The translations under genes and the position numbers were made by a program. Below the pieces are notes generated by a model. The model did no database searches. It was not told where the DNA came from and saw only the letters and a program-made list of their open reading frames with translations. 64,000 bases of DNA from Carallia brachiata (taxonomy: Eukaryota > Streptophyta > Magnoliopsida > Malpighiales > Rhizophoraceae), in NCBI GenBank assembly GCA_021464245.1, contig JADCRB010000071.1:3611681-3675680 (forward strand). The letters run 5' to 3'. This document shows positions 25,551-38,520 of the stretch, in pieces. How positions within the stretch are numbered: the stretch's first letter is position 1; each line of letters starts with the position of its first letter.

Positions 25551-28500
25551 AGAGGGAGAGAGTCTCTTCTTTCTTTTTCACTTTAATTTTGCTTTGTTGG
25601 GTGCATCAACTTCTTCCTTTTTCAGTCCATCATCTTTTGTGTTGCCTCACAGGCTCTCACACACAAACACACACTCACCCTCGGAAAACTAAAACAAATA
25701 TTTTTTTATTTCAAATTTTAATATTTAAAAATTATATTAAATCGAATTAACTATATATAAGTATCTTAACATTATTTTTTTTATACACAAAATTTAAACT
25801 GAATTCTTTATTACTCTAACTAAAAACAAAATATGTTATGTTATTTATGCTTTCTCCTTTGTTTCTTCTTCACTTTTTTTCACTACTTTTTTTATGGGTG
25901 TGTCATCCTATTATTTGCCAACATTTGTCTCACCATCTCTCTCTAGGTCCCAGTCAGCAAGTCCTTTTCAGAGAGAGGAAATGGGGTGAGAGTCAGGCTG
26001 GTGTTGCTGATAATGTCTGCTCAGGTTGGGGAGTTGAGAGTGAGAGAGCGCAGAAATTGAGAGGGACGTGGGCGGGGAAGTACTGGATGGCTACTGTGAA
26101 AAAAAACCAAAGAAAACGTTGAAAATATACCCCCCTTAACTGATCCTCCTGACTGAACTCTTTTTGTCTTTTCATTTCTTGTTCCAGCCAAAACATGGAC
26201 GTGATTCAACACAGCAGAATCAAAATCCACATAATGGGTTTTTTGATTTGAAAGGGCACTCAGGAGAGATAAAACAACAGCAAGAATATAGATCTGAAGC
26301 AGCGGATTGGCCTTTTGCTTTAGATTGGTCTCCACTGCTGCTATTAGATGTACATATTGAAATAAGTTAGAAACGAAGAGCAAACGGTGTGAGAAATATA
26401 GTTGCTCATTTTTGTTTTTTTTTATTTGAGGAAAACAAGTTTACTTTCCTATAGCATAAAGTCTCGGTTATAGTCTATTTTCTGAGTCTCTCTAATAACA
26501 CTCTAACCCATTAGCATCGCCATCATTGTGGTCCATTAATTGGGTCACCGTTTCTTTCCTCTCAGTTGATGTGTTTGTGTTCCCCATTTTGGCAAGAATC
26601 ATTTTATGTTGACATGACCAAAAAGACCTTTGCTTTGCTTCTTATCAGAGGATCCGAAAACTCCAGTATTGTCCCCAAGTTTACCGTTTAATTAATTTAA
26701 TATAAAAGAATCTTGGGAAATCTTTTTTCATAATCATTGTGAAAAAAAATCTTAACAAATCTAATCCATTCATATGATTACATTATATGACGATGAATAG
26801 TATGAAGAATCTACCAAGGAGATGTTGTGCGATAATATTTTTGACTCAAATTCATGTACCAAGTTGCTTAATTCCTTGTTACTTATTAGAATACAAGTTC
26901 TAGTCAAAAGTTGTTATGCAAGCAAATTAACCAACTCCCCTCTTCTATGTACTTATAAGTCATGCCGCCCCCCCCCCCCCAAAAGACCTGAAAAAAAAAG
27001 GTTAATGATCGCCTAATAATAAGTTGGCTCTGTGTCTATATTGGAGAATTATAAGTTGTTTTTTTTTTTTTTAGTATATCTAAGAATTATTATAAATTTA
27101 AAAACAAATGTTGTCGGAGTACAAATCAATATTTAAAGATTATGTGTCCTATTTCAACATTTTTCGGAAAGACCATTTTTACTCAAACACTTCTGATTCC
27201 ATCAAATTATTTTTTCATTGAAAAAAGAAATTTCAAGCTGATGCGGACATTCAAATCCTTGTTAGGTGTGTAAAAACAGGTAGAATTATCTATCACTCGA
27301 GGCAACTCAGATAATTATATCTGAAAACTCAACTCGAATTAGTTAAAGTAGTTACTAATTCTTTAGAATCGCGAAAAGGTATAAAGTTCAATTTTTGTTT
27401 TCCACCAAAATCTATACTCTCACCTCCTTGATAAATTCATTTACATGTGAGATTTATGAAAGTTTGTGGCTTTTTTTTATTAATTATTAAAAGACTAATT
27501 ATTAATTATTTTAATATTAAATATTATTTAGAAATTGATTAATTGATACATTGACCCATGATTTGAATGAGTAAAGTAGCAGAACGCTACTTTCGTTGAC
27601 CCACCTATGTAGAAGTAGAGCACTCATGGTGTCTGCATGAACTGCAAAAACTGAGGCCCTATATTATCAGCGAACAAGGCATGGGAGCTGAGCTAGGGGA
27701 TTGTAAGACATTACTTGCGAGAAAAGCAACGTAGACATTTGTTTCCTTTCCAGTTTATTAGATTAGACAACTTTTTTTTCTGTCAGTCTCCTCTCTTGTG
27801 CTCCGGAAGGAAAAAAAATATAAATCAAACCGTGGAGAGAATTTTACCGTATGTCTGTTAAGAAGATGCATATGAAATTCTCTGAAATCATCAAAATTTG
27901 ACTAAGTCAAAATAGAAAATTTTTTAGAAAGTGCTTCTCATTTCTTGTGTGAAATTGAATCATCGAAATTATCAAAAACCAACAATTGCAAACGATACTA
28001 GCCATTTTCTTGACTCCAAATTAAGTAACTCGAGATTTATACTCTATTTGAAGAAACCCCAAAAAAAAAAAGCATCGATTTCAATTTTTAGCATATATAA
28101 CATGGTATATGGCTCGCATTTCCTCATTACTTTTGCACACACTATGAAGGGGCATGCATATAATTCGTATTTGTGAAGGCCAAAAATACCATTAATTGCA
28201 TCTCTCTTGAACAAATTAGGAATTTCCAGTGATTGCCTAAAATGAAGTTGTGATTGAGACCAGGCTTTAGATAAAAGCTACTCAGTTTGCTGCCAAAAAG
28301 TACCCCATGAAAAATATTAACTGAAAAGCAAATTTATATAAATGCAACTAAAACAAAACTTCTACGTCTCGTCTGTCAAAAGGTTTATTTAACAGTATGT
28401 TATATAATAAATATAATTTTTCCCATAAACTTTATTTTTTTAAATAATTAAAATTTAAAAATTTAAAAATAAAAATCTAAATCTCCCGTCAATTAAATGT

Positions 28501-28780
28501 CGCATAAGATACAAATTTGGCCTTTCTTAATAGAGCCTTGATGCAACAAATAATGATGACTACCCGGCACATATCTTTCTATCAGTGTACGATTATGGAT
28601 GAGTGATTGAGCTCGTAGAAACAACCTGGACTCAACGTAAAAATATACACAAAACTGAGGCCCACTAGTGCGATAATTAGTGCCACGCAATGATTCCAAC
28701 TAGACCACAGAGACCGATTCTGGCACGGCTTTGCCACTAAAACCAGAGAATGTGTTCCGTGGAGCATATTTCAATAATAA
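25550..28780. other. Gene-free region upstream of the receptor kinase
   Basis: The first kilobase is probably the kinase promoter. After that the sequence is AT-rich with a 13-base C run (26968-26980) and scattered poly(A/T) runs. No protein, tRNA or clear repeat boundary was recognised. The short open frames show no domain or composition that supports coding. Confidence 0.5.
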
Positions 28781-28789
28781 TCCACTATG

Positions 28790-29640
28790 AGTTATGATAA
28801 TAAAAATTAGGCCAAATCGATCGATTTAATTAAAAAAATTAAAAATTAATTTTTAATTCGATCCAATTTACATAAAAAATTGGCTTAACTGAGAATTGGT
28901 TTAAGAATCGGAGAACTGGCCAATTTAACCGAAAATCAGTGAATTGGTCCCGGTTCAACCGGTTAGACCGGTTTGAGTTTTTATTAATTTTTTAAAATTT
29001 TTTAATTTAAAATATAAATATATAATTTATAAAATAATTTTTTTAACTTATTGTATTCTTCAAATTAAAATTTTTAAAAACTATACTACAAAATTTAATA
29101 AATTCCTCTAATTATGTATTTTCTCAATCTTTTTATATTAAACTATAATATCTTTGACACAAATAAAAAATAATAATTTATATAAATATAGTTCCTAAAA
29201 TGTAATTTACTTTAAATACTTATTATCTTTTATTAAAATTTCTCATCATAGTATTTAAAAATAACAACAATATAAATTTAAATATAATCTTTAACTCGGG
29301 TGCAATCGAAATTTATTTATATATAAAATTATGTTTTAAATATATTAATTTATTATTTTTTAATTTTACTTTACAATAAATTATAAACAATATATGTTAA
29401 ATTTAAAAGTATATGTATTCTATTATATACGTATATATAATATTTATATATTATATTATTCTTTACATATATTATATACATATATATTTTAATTTTTATA
29501 TATTTAATATTAAATACCGATTTTACCGTTTTAACCGCGATTTTACCAGTTTAATCACAATTAAACTAATTAAATCGATTTAATTTTGAACCTCTATTTT
29601 TTTAATTTAATAATTAGCTCGATTTTAACTAACTTTACTA
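28790..29640. mobile_element. Degenerate CCGGTT-rich element
   Basis: The left edge contains repeated ccggttcaaccggtt-like motifs and the right edge holds aaccgcgattttaccagttt, in partial inverted symmetry around a very AT-rich core. This resembles short non-autonomous plant DNA elements, but I found no clean terminal repeats or target-site duplication. Confidence 0.35.
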
Positions 29641-30352
29641 TGAGCAGCTAGCAAGCATTGCAAGTCATATACACCAGCATACGGATAGGAGAATTTCCGA
29701 ATTCTGGGGTTGCACTGTTGCCACTAATGCAACCCAGCTTGTTCTTAATTGGCGGATTTGATAGCGTTGCTCATTGATCCTCGAATAAAAGTACAGACCC
29801 ATAATTTCTTTTGTCCAAATATTTGTTCGAATAAAATGATGGTGCATTTTTTTTAAAACGATTGTTAAACTTTTTGTAATTAAAGTGTAAAATGTAGGAT
29901 TCGTTATTTTTTTCAGTTGCAAAAAATTTCATTGTGGCTTGTGTCAAACAGTAAATGTGCAGGATCTATACCCAATCCTTTGTCTTCATCCCTTGATACA
30001 TATATATCAAGGATCAGGAATCAGGAATTGTAACTAAAAACATAAATCCCTTTATCTATTGACAGGAAAAAGATGAAATCGTTAAACGAAAAAAATTAAA
30101 AACACCGAAAAGGAGAGCTTTTTTCTGTTTTATTAAAATCTGAAACGAGACAACTATTGTTGTATCTTTTTTGCTTGTTTTTTTTTTTTTATCGGTACAC
30201 CGGAATTTTATTATTGTTTTATTTTTCTTTGTTGGGTGTCCCCTTCAAGTTTTGGATGTATTGTTTTATCTATCTAGTTTACAACGATGACGACATTGAA
30301 TACTTTCAGTTTACCGAAATATTAATTCAACATATTGACAGTTCACGGTCCC
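29641..30352. other. Unannotated AT-rich spacer
   Basis: I see no gene, tRNA or bounded repeat here. It holds homopolymer T runs and short chance reading frames only. Confidence 0.5.
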
Positions 30353-30360
30353 CAGTCAAT

Positions 30361-31256
30361 TATGGCTGTTCATAAATCGTCCAACCCGCCATAAATCGTC
30401 TAACCCGCACTATCCCTACCCGCATCCGCTAAAACCGTCAAGAAAAAAATTAATTATGGTTTTTATTTTTTCAAAACTGCCAAAAGTGGATTGGTAGCGG
30501 TTTTAAAATTTTAAAAACCGCAGTTAACCGATCCAATCCGCCCTTATTAATATATATATATTATACATATAAAATGTGATCTAACTTAATTATATTTTTA
30601 TTGTGTTAGAGATCTATTTGTTTTCATTATATATGTTATCTTGTTTTTATTGTTCTTTGCAATAATAAATTTGAAATTTTGTGTGTAATTAAGTATTTAA
30701 ATATATTATTACTTTGATCTAACGAATTTGTAGTTATTAGATTACTAACATAAATTGATTATATTTCTAATTATATTTTATTATTTTTTGTATCGGGTTT
30801 ATAGTGATATCTAATTTTTCTCTACTAAGTAGCTAACTTTGACGAGAAGATTTAAAAAAAAAGAGTAAAGAAGTCATACAATATCACACTTTAATTGTAG
30901 TAATAATAATGAAAATTTTCAATAGTAGAGAAAAATTAGGAAAATATTAGTTGTTTATTTATTTCTTACTCATAAACTATTTCTTATTACTGTAACTTTG
31001 AAAACTAATTCATCTAATTTTTTGATTAAATATTTAATTAATACATTCAAATTTCACCTTAAATAAAAAAAAAATCAAAAACTAAGTTGCATAATCAACA
31101 AAACTGCCCAAACCGCCCAAACCAATCCGCCATTTAGTGGATTGGTTTGGACGGTTGGCGGATTGGTTACGGTTTAAAATTTTCAAACTGCCACTATGAC
31201 GGTTTGGTTGCAATTTTTTCTTATAAACCGCCCAATCTGACCTGCGAACACCCCTA
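30361..31256. mobile_element. Non-autonomous hAT-type element with 8-bp target-site duplication
   Basis: The left end (tatggctgttcataaatcg) and the inverted right end (taggggtgttcgcaggtc) are related, and both flanks are rich in aaccgcc/ggcggtt motifs. The element is bordered by an 8-bp direct repeat with one mismatch: cagtcaat at 30353-30360 and cagtcaac at 31257-31264. Eight-base duplications are typical of hAT transposons. The interior is AT-rich and carries no transposase. Confidence 0.72.
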
Positions 31257-31339
31257 CAGTCAACCATCAACCCTTAACCCCCACCGGCCACCCCAATGAA
31301 AAAGTCTCCAACTCATCTCTCTAGCAAATCCTTCCGAGG

Positions 31340-31460
31340 GACAACAATATTATTGTAGTCTAATGGTTATGAGATTCATTTGTACTATGCGTTATGAGTT
31401 CGAATTTTTGATAAAGACTTTAGCAAGATTAAATATATGTTTGTTTGTAAAAAAAATTGT
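31340..31460 (+). mobile_element. tRNA-derived SINE head, truncated
   Basis: An A-box-like segment (tagtctaatggttatgag) and a B-box-like segment (gagttcgaattttt) lie at tRNA spacing, followed by a short body and an A run. There is no full cloverleaf. Confidence 0.42.
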
Positions 31461-34026
31461 GAAGCGACGTAATCTTTTTCTAATAAAGGTGTCATTTTGC
31501 TTTCTTATTTTTAGCACACATGCCCAAATTGCTTGGATATGCTGTCTTTATTGATGCTAATAAATTCATAACATTAACTGACAGTTACATGCTTCCATTT
31601 GATAATCCAATGACAAGGAATTTGGCAAGCTAAGACCTGAGACTCATACAAAAGTGGCTTAAGCAACAAACACATCCCTATAAAAAGCAACAGGAAGGGG
31701 TTTTTTAAAAAAAAAAGTGAAAAAACAAAACAGAAAAGCCGAGAAAGAGAAACCAAAGGCACGAGTGTAGAAGTTATGATTGCCAAAAAATCCAAACGAA
31801 ACCCGTCATAGATTTCATGGAGATGTGTGATAATAATATATGGATGCAACACTTTTGAGTATGAAAAGTGACTTATAAATTAAAGTTGTGAGAGACTATT
31901 GGAAAATGAAAAGAAGGGGAATGCTCCAAATCTTCGTTGGAGTGCGTTTATTCTTTCATGCAAGTGGCAGGGATTCTTTCACGGTGTGTTCCAGTGCCTT
32001 TGCCTTTCATTTCCTATAGCTGAGGCTTCTAGGGGTCCACCTCACCATATGGACAAAGCAGTGGGCAAAAGATTGGCATCTGTTTGAAGTATAAATTTCA
32101 TTCTCGCATATCCTTTGCCAGTGGTTGATACTTTGTACAAGAAGGCCCATATTCTGTGGAATATTTTTCTTTTCTCAAAACTTTGCGCCCAAATCAAGTT
32201 CAAGTTCAAGTTCTGCTTGAATGGTGGTGGCATGCTTTTCTCTTTAAATTATTGCTGATGGTTGCTCATATTCTTTTTTTTTTTTTTTTTTTTTTTTTTG
32301 TATAAAATGAAAAAGTGGAATGACATTCTACTGATAGGGAGTATTGCGCTCATTTTATCCAGAATAACTGTGTAACCTGGTGCATCAAATAATTGAGGCC
32401 GAAAGGGACTCAAAACTAAGCAATTTGGTAGGACTTCTTGCATTTGGTTTAAAAATTAAGGCTCGTGGGGTTTGTAGGCTCGTGGGGTTTTAGATAATAT
32501 TTGAAAGCCGAAAATATCGAAACAAGAAAATGTCTTCAATCAGGAGCCGACTCCAAAAGCTTTGTTTATTGGGCCCATCCTAACACATCTGGTCCATAAC
32601 AAAGATGGAAGAGAGATTGGATTTCTTCGAAGAATCCAAGTGGGTTGGGCTAGCTCCTTCAGTAATATTTATCCGGATTGTGCGTTTCCTTTCCTTCCCT
32701 CTCGAGTGCTGTCGCATAAGTGGACAAAAAGACTCTTTTTCAAATAACTACTGGGTCACCTAAATATGGGTAAATCTCCTTAACACTCCATTAATTCTGC
32801 TCAATTTGAGTCCACTTCATTGACCCATTGAAATAAATCTTATGTTATACAGCGCAATGTCTTGCACGATACATGGGTGGCATATTTGTAAATTCACACA
32901 CAACCCCGCCGCCGGAGGGGGAGTGGGGGGTGTGGGAGTGTCAACAAAATAAGCTAATCAAATTAAATGGGCTACAAAGGCAGAGCTGTCGAGCAGGTAG
33001 CCCAAAGTGGCACAAACAGGATGGAGCTCAGCCTCAATTTCGGGCTTCCCTTGTTTGAAATTAGACTCCAAGGCCTGCTGTTTGGGATGATAGTATGATA
33101 CCCATTCCTTTACTTGTTTTGTACCTTGTACAAAATAATTTTATCCCACTTAGATCATTTTTACTGGTCCAAATGCAATGAGGATGTCTTTAAAGAAATT
33201 CATGTGGATCAGATATAAAAAAAAAAAAAAGAAATTCATGTGGATAAAAGACGAACTGAGCAATAAAACATTATTACAAGTGTTTGGCTAACTTATATCA
33301 GGCAAATAAATTTAGTGCTTCTAGTATAATTAGTTGAACACAAAAATATAAATCTTAATTATGTATATCCGCAACTTATAGTTTAATAACCATTGGTTTA
33401 AATAGCAATATTCTGATGACCAAAAAAAAAAAGCAATATTTTGATGCACCGACTCCAATTCTAGTCATAGTTGCCTCACCACCGCCCCAGGAAAAATAGC
33501 AATATAACAATAGTGATCCAAAGCATTGAGGCGATCTTTTTATTAATTGGCTAAAGCATGCGCAAAATAGTTTATATCTCAAAATCAAAATTTCCCCCAT
33601 CAATTTGGCATTACATCGTACGAGTTCAGATTCTTTATTGAATCATGAAGAGACCTTTACAAGTTGAACATGGTGTGCTCGTCGTCGAACACATTGAATC
33701 GATCCCATTTGCATGGCAATGTCCATGAACCACCCACTTGGTGGCAAACATACATTTTCCATTTTCCCAATTATGTGTAATTTTGTCTTTATCGATTAGA
33801 TGTGTCGCGTGTGGGTGGTGGGTGCTGCACCAATAGGATGGTGCGGCCAAACTTGGATTGATTACAATGCTTTTTTTTTTGTTTTTTTAAAGATAATTAT
33901 GCCTTTAAAATATGCAATCTATGCTCAAACTTTGTTGAGGGCCCCATTTGTCCATTATGAATCGGGTTTAATTGCAACTTGTTACGAAAAAAGAAAGAGC
34001 ACGGCTATGGACCCAAAATTTTCCTG
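31461..34026. other. Unannotated spacer
   Basis: This stretch contains a long T run near 32270-32299 and a short GC-rich patch near 32900-32935. I recognise no coding region or bounded element. The open frames are short, without homology or signals. Confidence 0.45.
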
Positions 34027-34500
34027 CTCGGATTGTTGTTATATTGGAATCATCGTTTTGAAAATCAAAGTGGACTGGTCGGTAGACCGGTTATATTAAT
34101 GACCAGTCGAGGTTCGGGTCAGTTTAGAGAAATTTTCAAGAATGACTCGGACCAGTCAAAATCGATAAAAATGGGTGAAAATCTAACTAATTGGATAGGT
34201 TCAATAATATTAAAAAGTTCATAAATTATAATTTGACTCTAAATATTATTTAAATTATAATTTAAATACTAAATTTAATTAAAGAGTTCAATTTAGTCTT
34301 AAATTTGATTAAAAATTTTAATTTCATCTTTAAAATTAGAAAAATTAATATTTAATCACTATTTATAATTATTATTTTTTTAATTATTTTTATACATATA
34401 TATTATTAAATACCAATTTAAATACTGGTTCGACCGGTTCAACTTTGACCTACTAATATTTTCGATTTGATAGCCGGTTCGATTATGACAATCTTAATTA
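34027..34500. mobile_element. Degenerate terminal-inverted-repeat element (CCGGTT type)
   Basis: The left edge (ggattgttgttatattggaa, then gtagaccggttatatt) and the inverted right edge (aagattgtcataatcgaacc, then tgaaccggtcgaaccag) share order and motifs around an AT-rich centre. It resembles the element at 28790. The ends are diverged. Confidence 0.4.
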
Positions 34501-34877
34501 GAATGTGAAGATAATTTTTGGACACTATTGTTATATTTTTTACAGTTAAAATAAAATAAAAAAATATACTTCTTTTTTTTTTAATAAAAAGCATCACAAA
34601 AGTTTTTAAAAAATACATTTTCATTTCAGTCGAACAAACGATTTAGACACCACAAAATTGAGATTTGTACTTTTTACCAAAAATAGAAAAAGTTACCGCT
34701 ATCGTCGAATACGTATACGGTGAGAAGCGCACCAACGAGAACGCCTCGCAGAATCGGAAATGGCGAGGGCCCACCGAGTTAGAATATGAAGATAGGTAAC
34801 TGTACAAAAACACACCGGCTAAGAGTCGTGGATTGATTTTTGTGACAAGCACTTATAACGCTTAAGTTAATATTAAA

Positions 34878-35092
34878 GGGCTCTTCGACATAGACATACA
34901 AAAAAATTTCTCATATTATAGTATATTGTAATAATAGATAAATTTTGTGTAACCGTAATATTAAAAAGTAAATTGAAAAAATAATTATATTTTTTTATTG
35001 CACATTTTACTATTATAATTTCATAAAATTTATCTATTGTTGCGATATGACACTTTTATATGATAAATTTGTGTGGTCATTAACATTTACCG
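34878..35092. mobile_element. 215-bp MITE with 9-bp target-site duplication
   Basis: The interior is an imperfect palindrome, with aatagataaattttgtg on the left and cataaaatttatctatt on the right. The element is flanked by an identical 9-bp repeat, aatattaaa, at 34869-34877 and 35093-35101. A 9-bp duplication suggests the Mutator superfamily. The terminal bases themselves match poorly. Confidence 0.55.
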
Positions 35093-35189
35093 AATATTAA
35101 AATTGAAGGCCCTAAAACAGGGAAATCATGAGGTAAAGGATACATTGCCATGTTTCGGTGAGAATTTGGTGTTTATATGTAGTCTGTAT

Positions 35190-35420
35190 ACTCGTTGTAA
35201 CGGGATCTTGGATGTTAAATTAGTTATGTGACAGATAATAAGTTTGAAATCTCAGTCACCATCTAGGCTCCCAGCCTATTAATACAGGTTTAGCACTGTG
35301 TGAAGTTGTCACAGGCTCGGAGCTGAATGTGAGAGTATGTGACACAGGGCGAGACTTGGGTCCTAAGTGGAGGGTCCCTTTGTTGATTTGGGACCTCCTA
35401 ATAAATACATACGAAACAGA
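35190..35420 (+). mobile_element. Possible SINE-like copy
   Basis: The segment has an A-box-like motif (gttaaattagttatgtg) and a weak B-box (agtttgaaatctc), followed by a GC-richer body unlike its surroundings. It is a single copy in the window, so the call rests on the promoter-like motifs only. Confidence 0.3.
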
Positions 35421-38004
35421 AAATCAAACGACCAATAATTACAATATAAAGTTATCCATACCGGCATTATGATAAAAAAATTTCTACTGAAAAGAATCGC
35501 TATTGTTTCCCTCTATTGTTTGTTTGAATTGTTAAAAAATTATGAAAATAAATATAAATAAATAAAATAAAATTATTTAGATTGATAAAAAAATTATAAG
35601 AAAAAAATGATTAAAAAAATATATAATAATTTGTGAAAGAAAAAATTGTGTAAAAAATATTTAAATTGACGAGAAAATTGTGAGAAAGAAATGTTTAAAA
35701 AGAAAAATAAATTGTATTTTATAAGAAAAAAAGTTTTAAAAAAACAATGTTATTTAAATTAATTAAAAATAATATATTAATAATTTTAACTAAAATTTTT
35801 ATAATCTTTTCTTTTCTCATTAAATTCTGACAAACCAAACACACCAAAGCTCATTATACCTGAAACTTAGCAGATTTTCTGAAGGAGCCGGGAGGAGTTT
35901 GAAGAACTACAGTAACTCGACGTGCTGCTGACTCAGTTTGACGTTTGACTATGAGCGCCTCTCTCTCAAACACGTGCGGTGCGGCGGAATCTACAGACTA
36001 CAGCTGTTTGCACACACATCCCTTGCATTAGAAGATCGGCTTAATTATTTTATTATTTTTATGATACATCTTATTATTTATTATTATATGTGTACATATA
36101 AAATTTATCTTCTTTAAAAATATTTCGAGTAAAATAAATATTGTAATTATATTATGTGAATTTTAATATTTTAAATTTATTATTTTTTATATAATCAAAT
36201 AATTAAATTTTTTTATATAAGTAATATTTAATTATTTAGTTGCGAATATGTAATAAATTTTTTATGATATTCGTTGTAAAAAAATATTTAGTTATAATTG
36301 AGAAAATAAAGTTAATTTATAAAAAATATATTCTTTCATTTTTAATAATAATCATTACTAATAATTTATTTCGCTAAAATATTTTTTAAAAAAGCTCGAT
36401 AATATGAATATGAAAAAAATTATTGAAGTAATTTTAAAAATAAGTGAAGATAATTTTAAGGAATGCATTGTAAATAGATTATCAAAGAAATAAAAAAAAT
36501 AAGAGAGAAAGAAACCCCATTTTTTTGAAAAAGAAGAAACTGAAGAAGAAAAAAAAAAGAATGAAACTGGTTTTTTACCAAAAAAAAGAGTGAAGAAGCA
36601 CAAAAAAAAAAAAGAAAGCGCAAAGCCAAAAAGTAAAAGAAGGCGCGAGCCGAAAAAAAATAACAACAGTCAAAAGAAGGGAAAGGAAAAAAAAAAAAAA
36701 AAAGGAAGATGAGAAAAAAAAAAGAAAAGAATGAAAGAAGGCCAAAGTATGAGTCTTGAGATTTCTGGAGACGAGCGAATAAAAAATTGAGGGTGGATAT
36801 GACACTCAGCACTAGGTTACGTTTTAATATTTCAAAAAGCTTTGCTTACTAATTATATATAAGTTAAAAATTGAGGGTAGGCTGTCCACCTCCACCTCTA
36901 CATGAATCTGTCAATGTTTGTATATAAATTTAGAAAAATATTATTAATTTTATTTAGATAATTTTAAAATAATTATAAAGTGATATAAATTATTAAATAT
37001 TTTTAAATAATATTATATAATTATTTATTATTATTTATGTGAAGTTATCTAATATTATTTATAGCTTAAATATTTGAGATTTTTCCTTCCGTTATCCAGG
37101 AACTACCAGCTAAAAGAATCGCAACATTTAATGGTAAAACCTAGTGGGAAAAGGCGACGAGGAAGGGATCTATCACAAAATTAAAGCATATATTAATCAA
37201 AGGGCTTTGTTATGGACAATCAAACATTGCCCTCCATTGCTATATAGACATGCATGGCTACAAAATTAGTACGTTCTGCATCCACGGAGCCGATGCACAC
37301 TGCTCGTGACATAAATATAATTTTGTTTTGCTTTTCTTAAAATTAAAAATTAAATTTAGATAAGTGTTATTTTAAAATGTAAAATGTAAATAACATATAA
37401 GATTCTCTATAAAAAAAATTCTAATTTTTTTTAATTCAGTATAAAAAATAATTGTTATATTATATCTATGTATGAGTGTATGTACCTAACATTTCCCAAA
37501 AAAATTATACTAGTATCTCAAGATACCAAGCATAAGTTGCTCTGGTTGCCATTGATGGATTTTTGGAGAGCTCTTGGAATCAAATCTCAAGACCTCTCCT
37601 CTCGTCTTGCAAGAATAAAGAAATTGTGGTGTCTAGGACATTGATATACCTCAAGGACACATATGCCTCTTTTTTTTTCAAATGATTTCATGCTATGCAT
37701 AGTGATTAACCTAACTGTCAAACAAAAACCTTGCGGGAACGAACTTACAAAACTTATGCTCTAGGAGATTCATCCCAAAAAGAGAAAATGTTACTTTAGG
37801 AAAGAATTCCGGAAATCTAGAACTTAGTTAACTCCTTCAACTTTAATTCCTTCAACTCCATCGCTAATTGCTCATACAAACAAGTTAACGATTTTATGCT
37901 GGCTATTTTCATCACCTACTCCAAAAGGTATTAACAACTATCGGTGAAAATTTTCCCCTTTCAAATTCGGGTAAAAAAGGGTCAGCATATAGGCCATGAC
38001 CCCT
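35421..38004. other. AT-rich gene-free spacer
   Basis: This is extremely AT-rich, with long A/G purine tracts around 36480-36740 that create spurious Phe-rich minus-strand frames. No gene or bounded repeat is recognised. Confidence 0.5.
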
Positions 38005-38014
38005 CTTTTTTTAT

Positions 38015-38510
38015 GGGATAAATATTTTTTTGGTCCTAAACCTTTAGGTTTTTTTACGTTTGAGTCCTAAACCTTTTTGACATTTCATTTGAGTCCTAAA
38101 CCTTTTGATTTTCTACCAAATCAGTTTCTCTGTTTATCAAAAGTGATCAATTTATTAAAAATAATTTAACTTACAAAAAATTATTTAAAAAAGATTAAAT
38201 ATATAAATTGAATGTCTTTTCTGTCAAAAATATGCATGTTACCTATTTAATTCATATATTTGTTGATTAAAAAAATATTTAATATGCATATTTTGTTGAT
38301 GAAAAAAATATTTAATTCATATATTTAACCTTTTTAAAATGATTTTTATTAAGTTAAACTCATTTATTAATAGATTGACTACTTTTTGTAACTTAAAGGA
38401 CTGATGTAGTAAGAAATCAAAAGGTTTAGGACTCAAATGAAATGTTAAAAAGGTTTAGGACTTAAACGTAAAAAAACCTAAAGGTTTAGGACCAAAAAAG
38501 TGTTTATCCC
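38015..38510. mobile_element. 496-bp foldback Mutator-type MITE with exact 10-bp flanking repeat
   Basis: Both halves are near-complete inverted repeats. The left terminus gggataaatatttttttgg pairs with the inverted right terminus gggataaacacttttttgg, and the match continues through repeated gtcctaaacct blocks for about 200 bases. The flanks are identical (ctttttttat at 38005-38014 and 38511-38520), giving a 9-10-bp duplication as expected for Mutator-like elements. There is no transposase. A read-through transcript would fold into a long hairpin. Confidence 0.85.
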
Positions 38511-38520
38511 CTTTTTTTAT

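Noticed and set aside
36358..36812. Long Phe-rich minus-strand frames
   Set aside because: They result from purine-rich low-complexity DNA on the plus strand and carry no domain.
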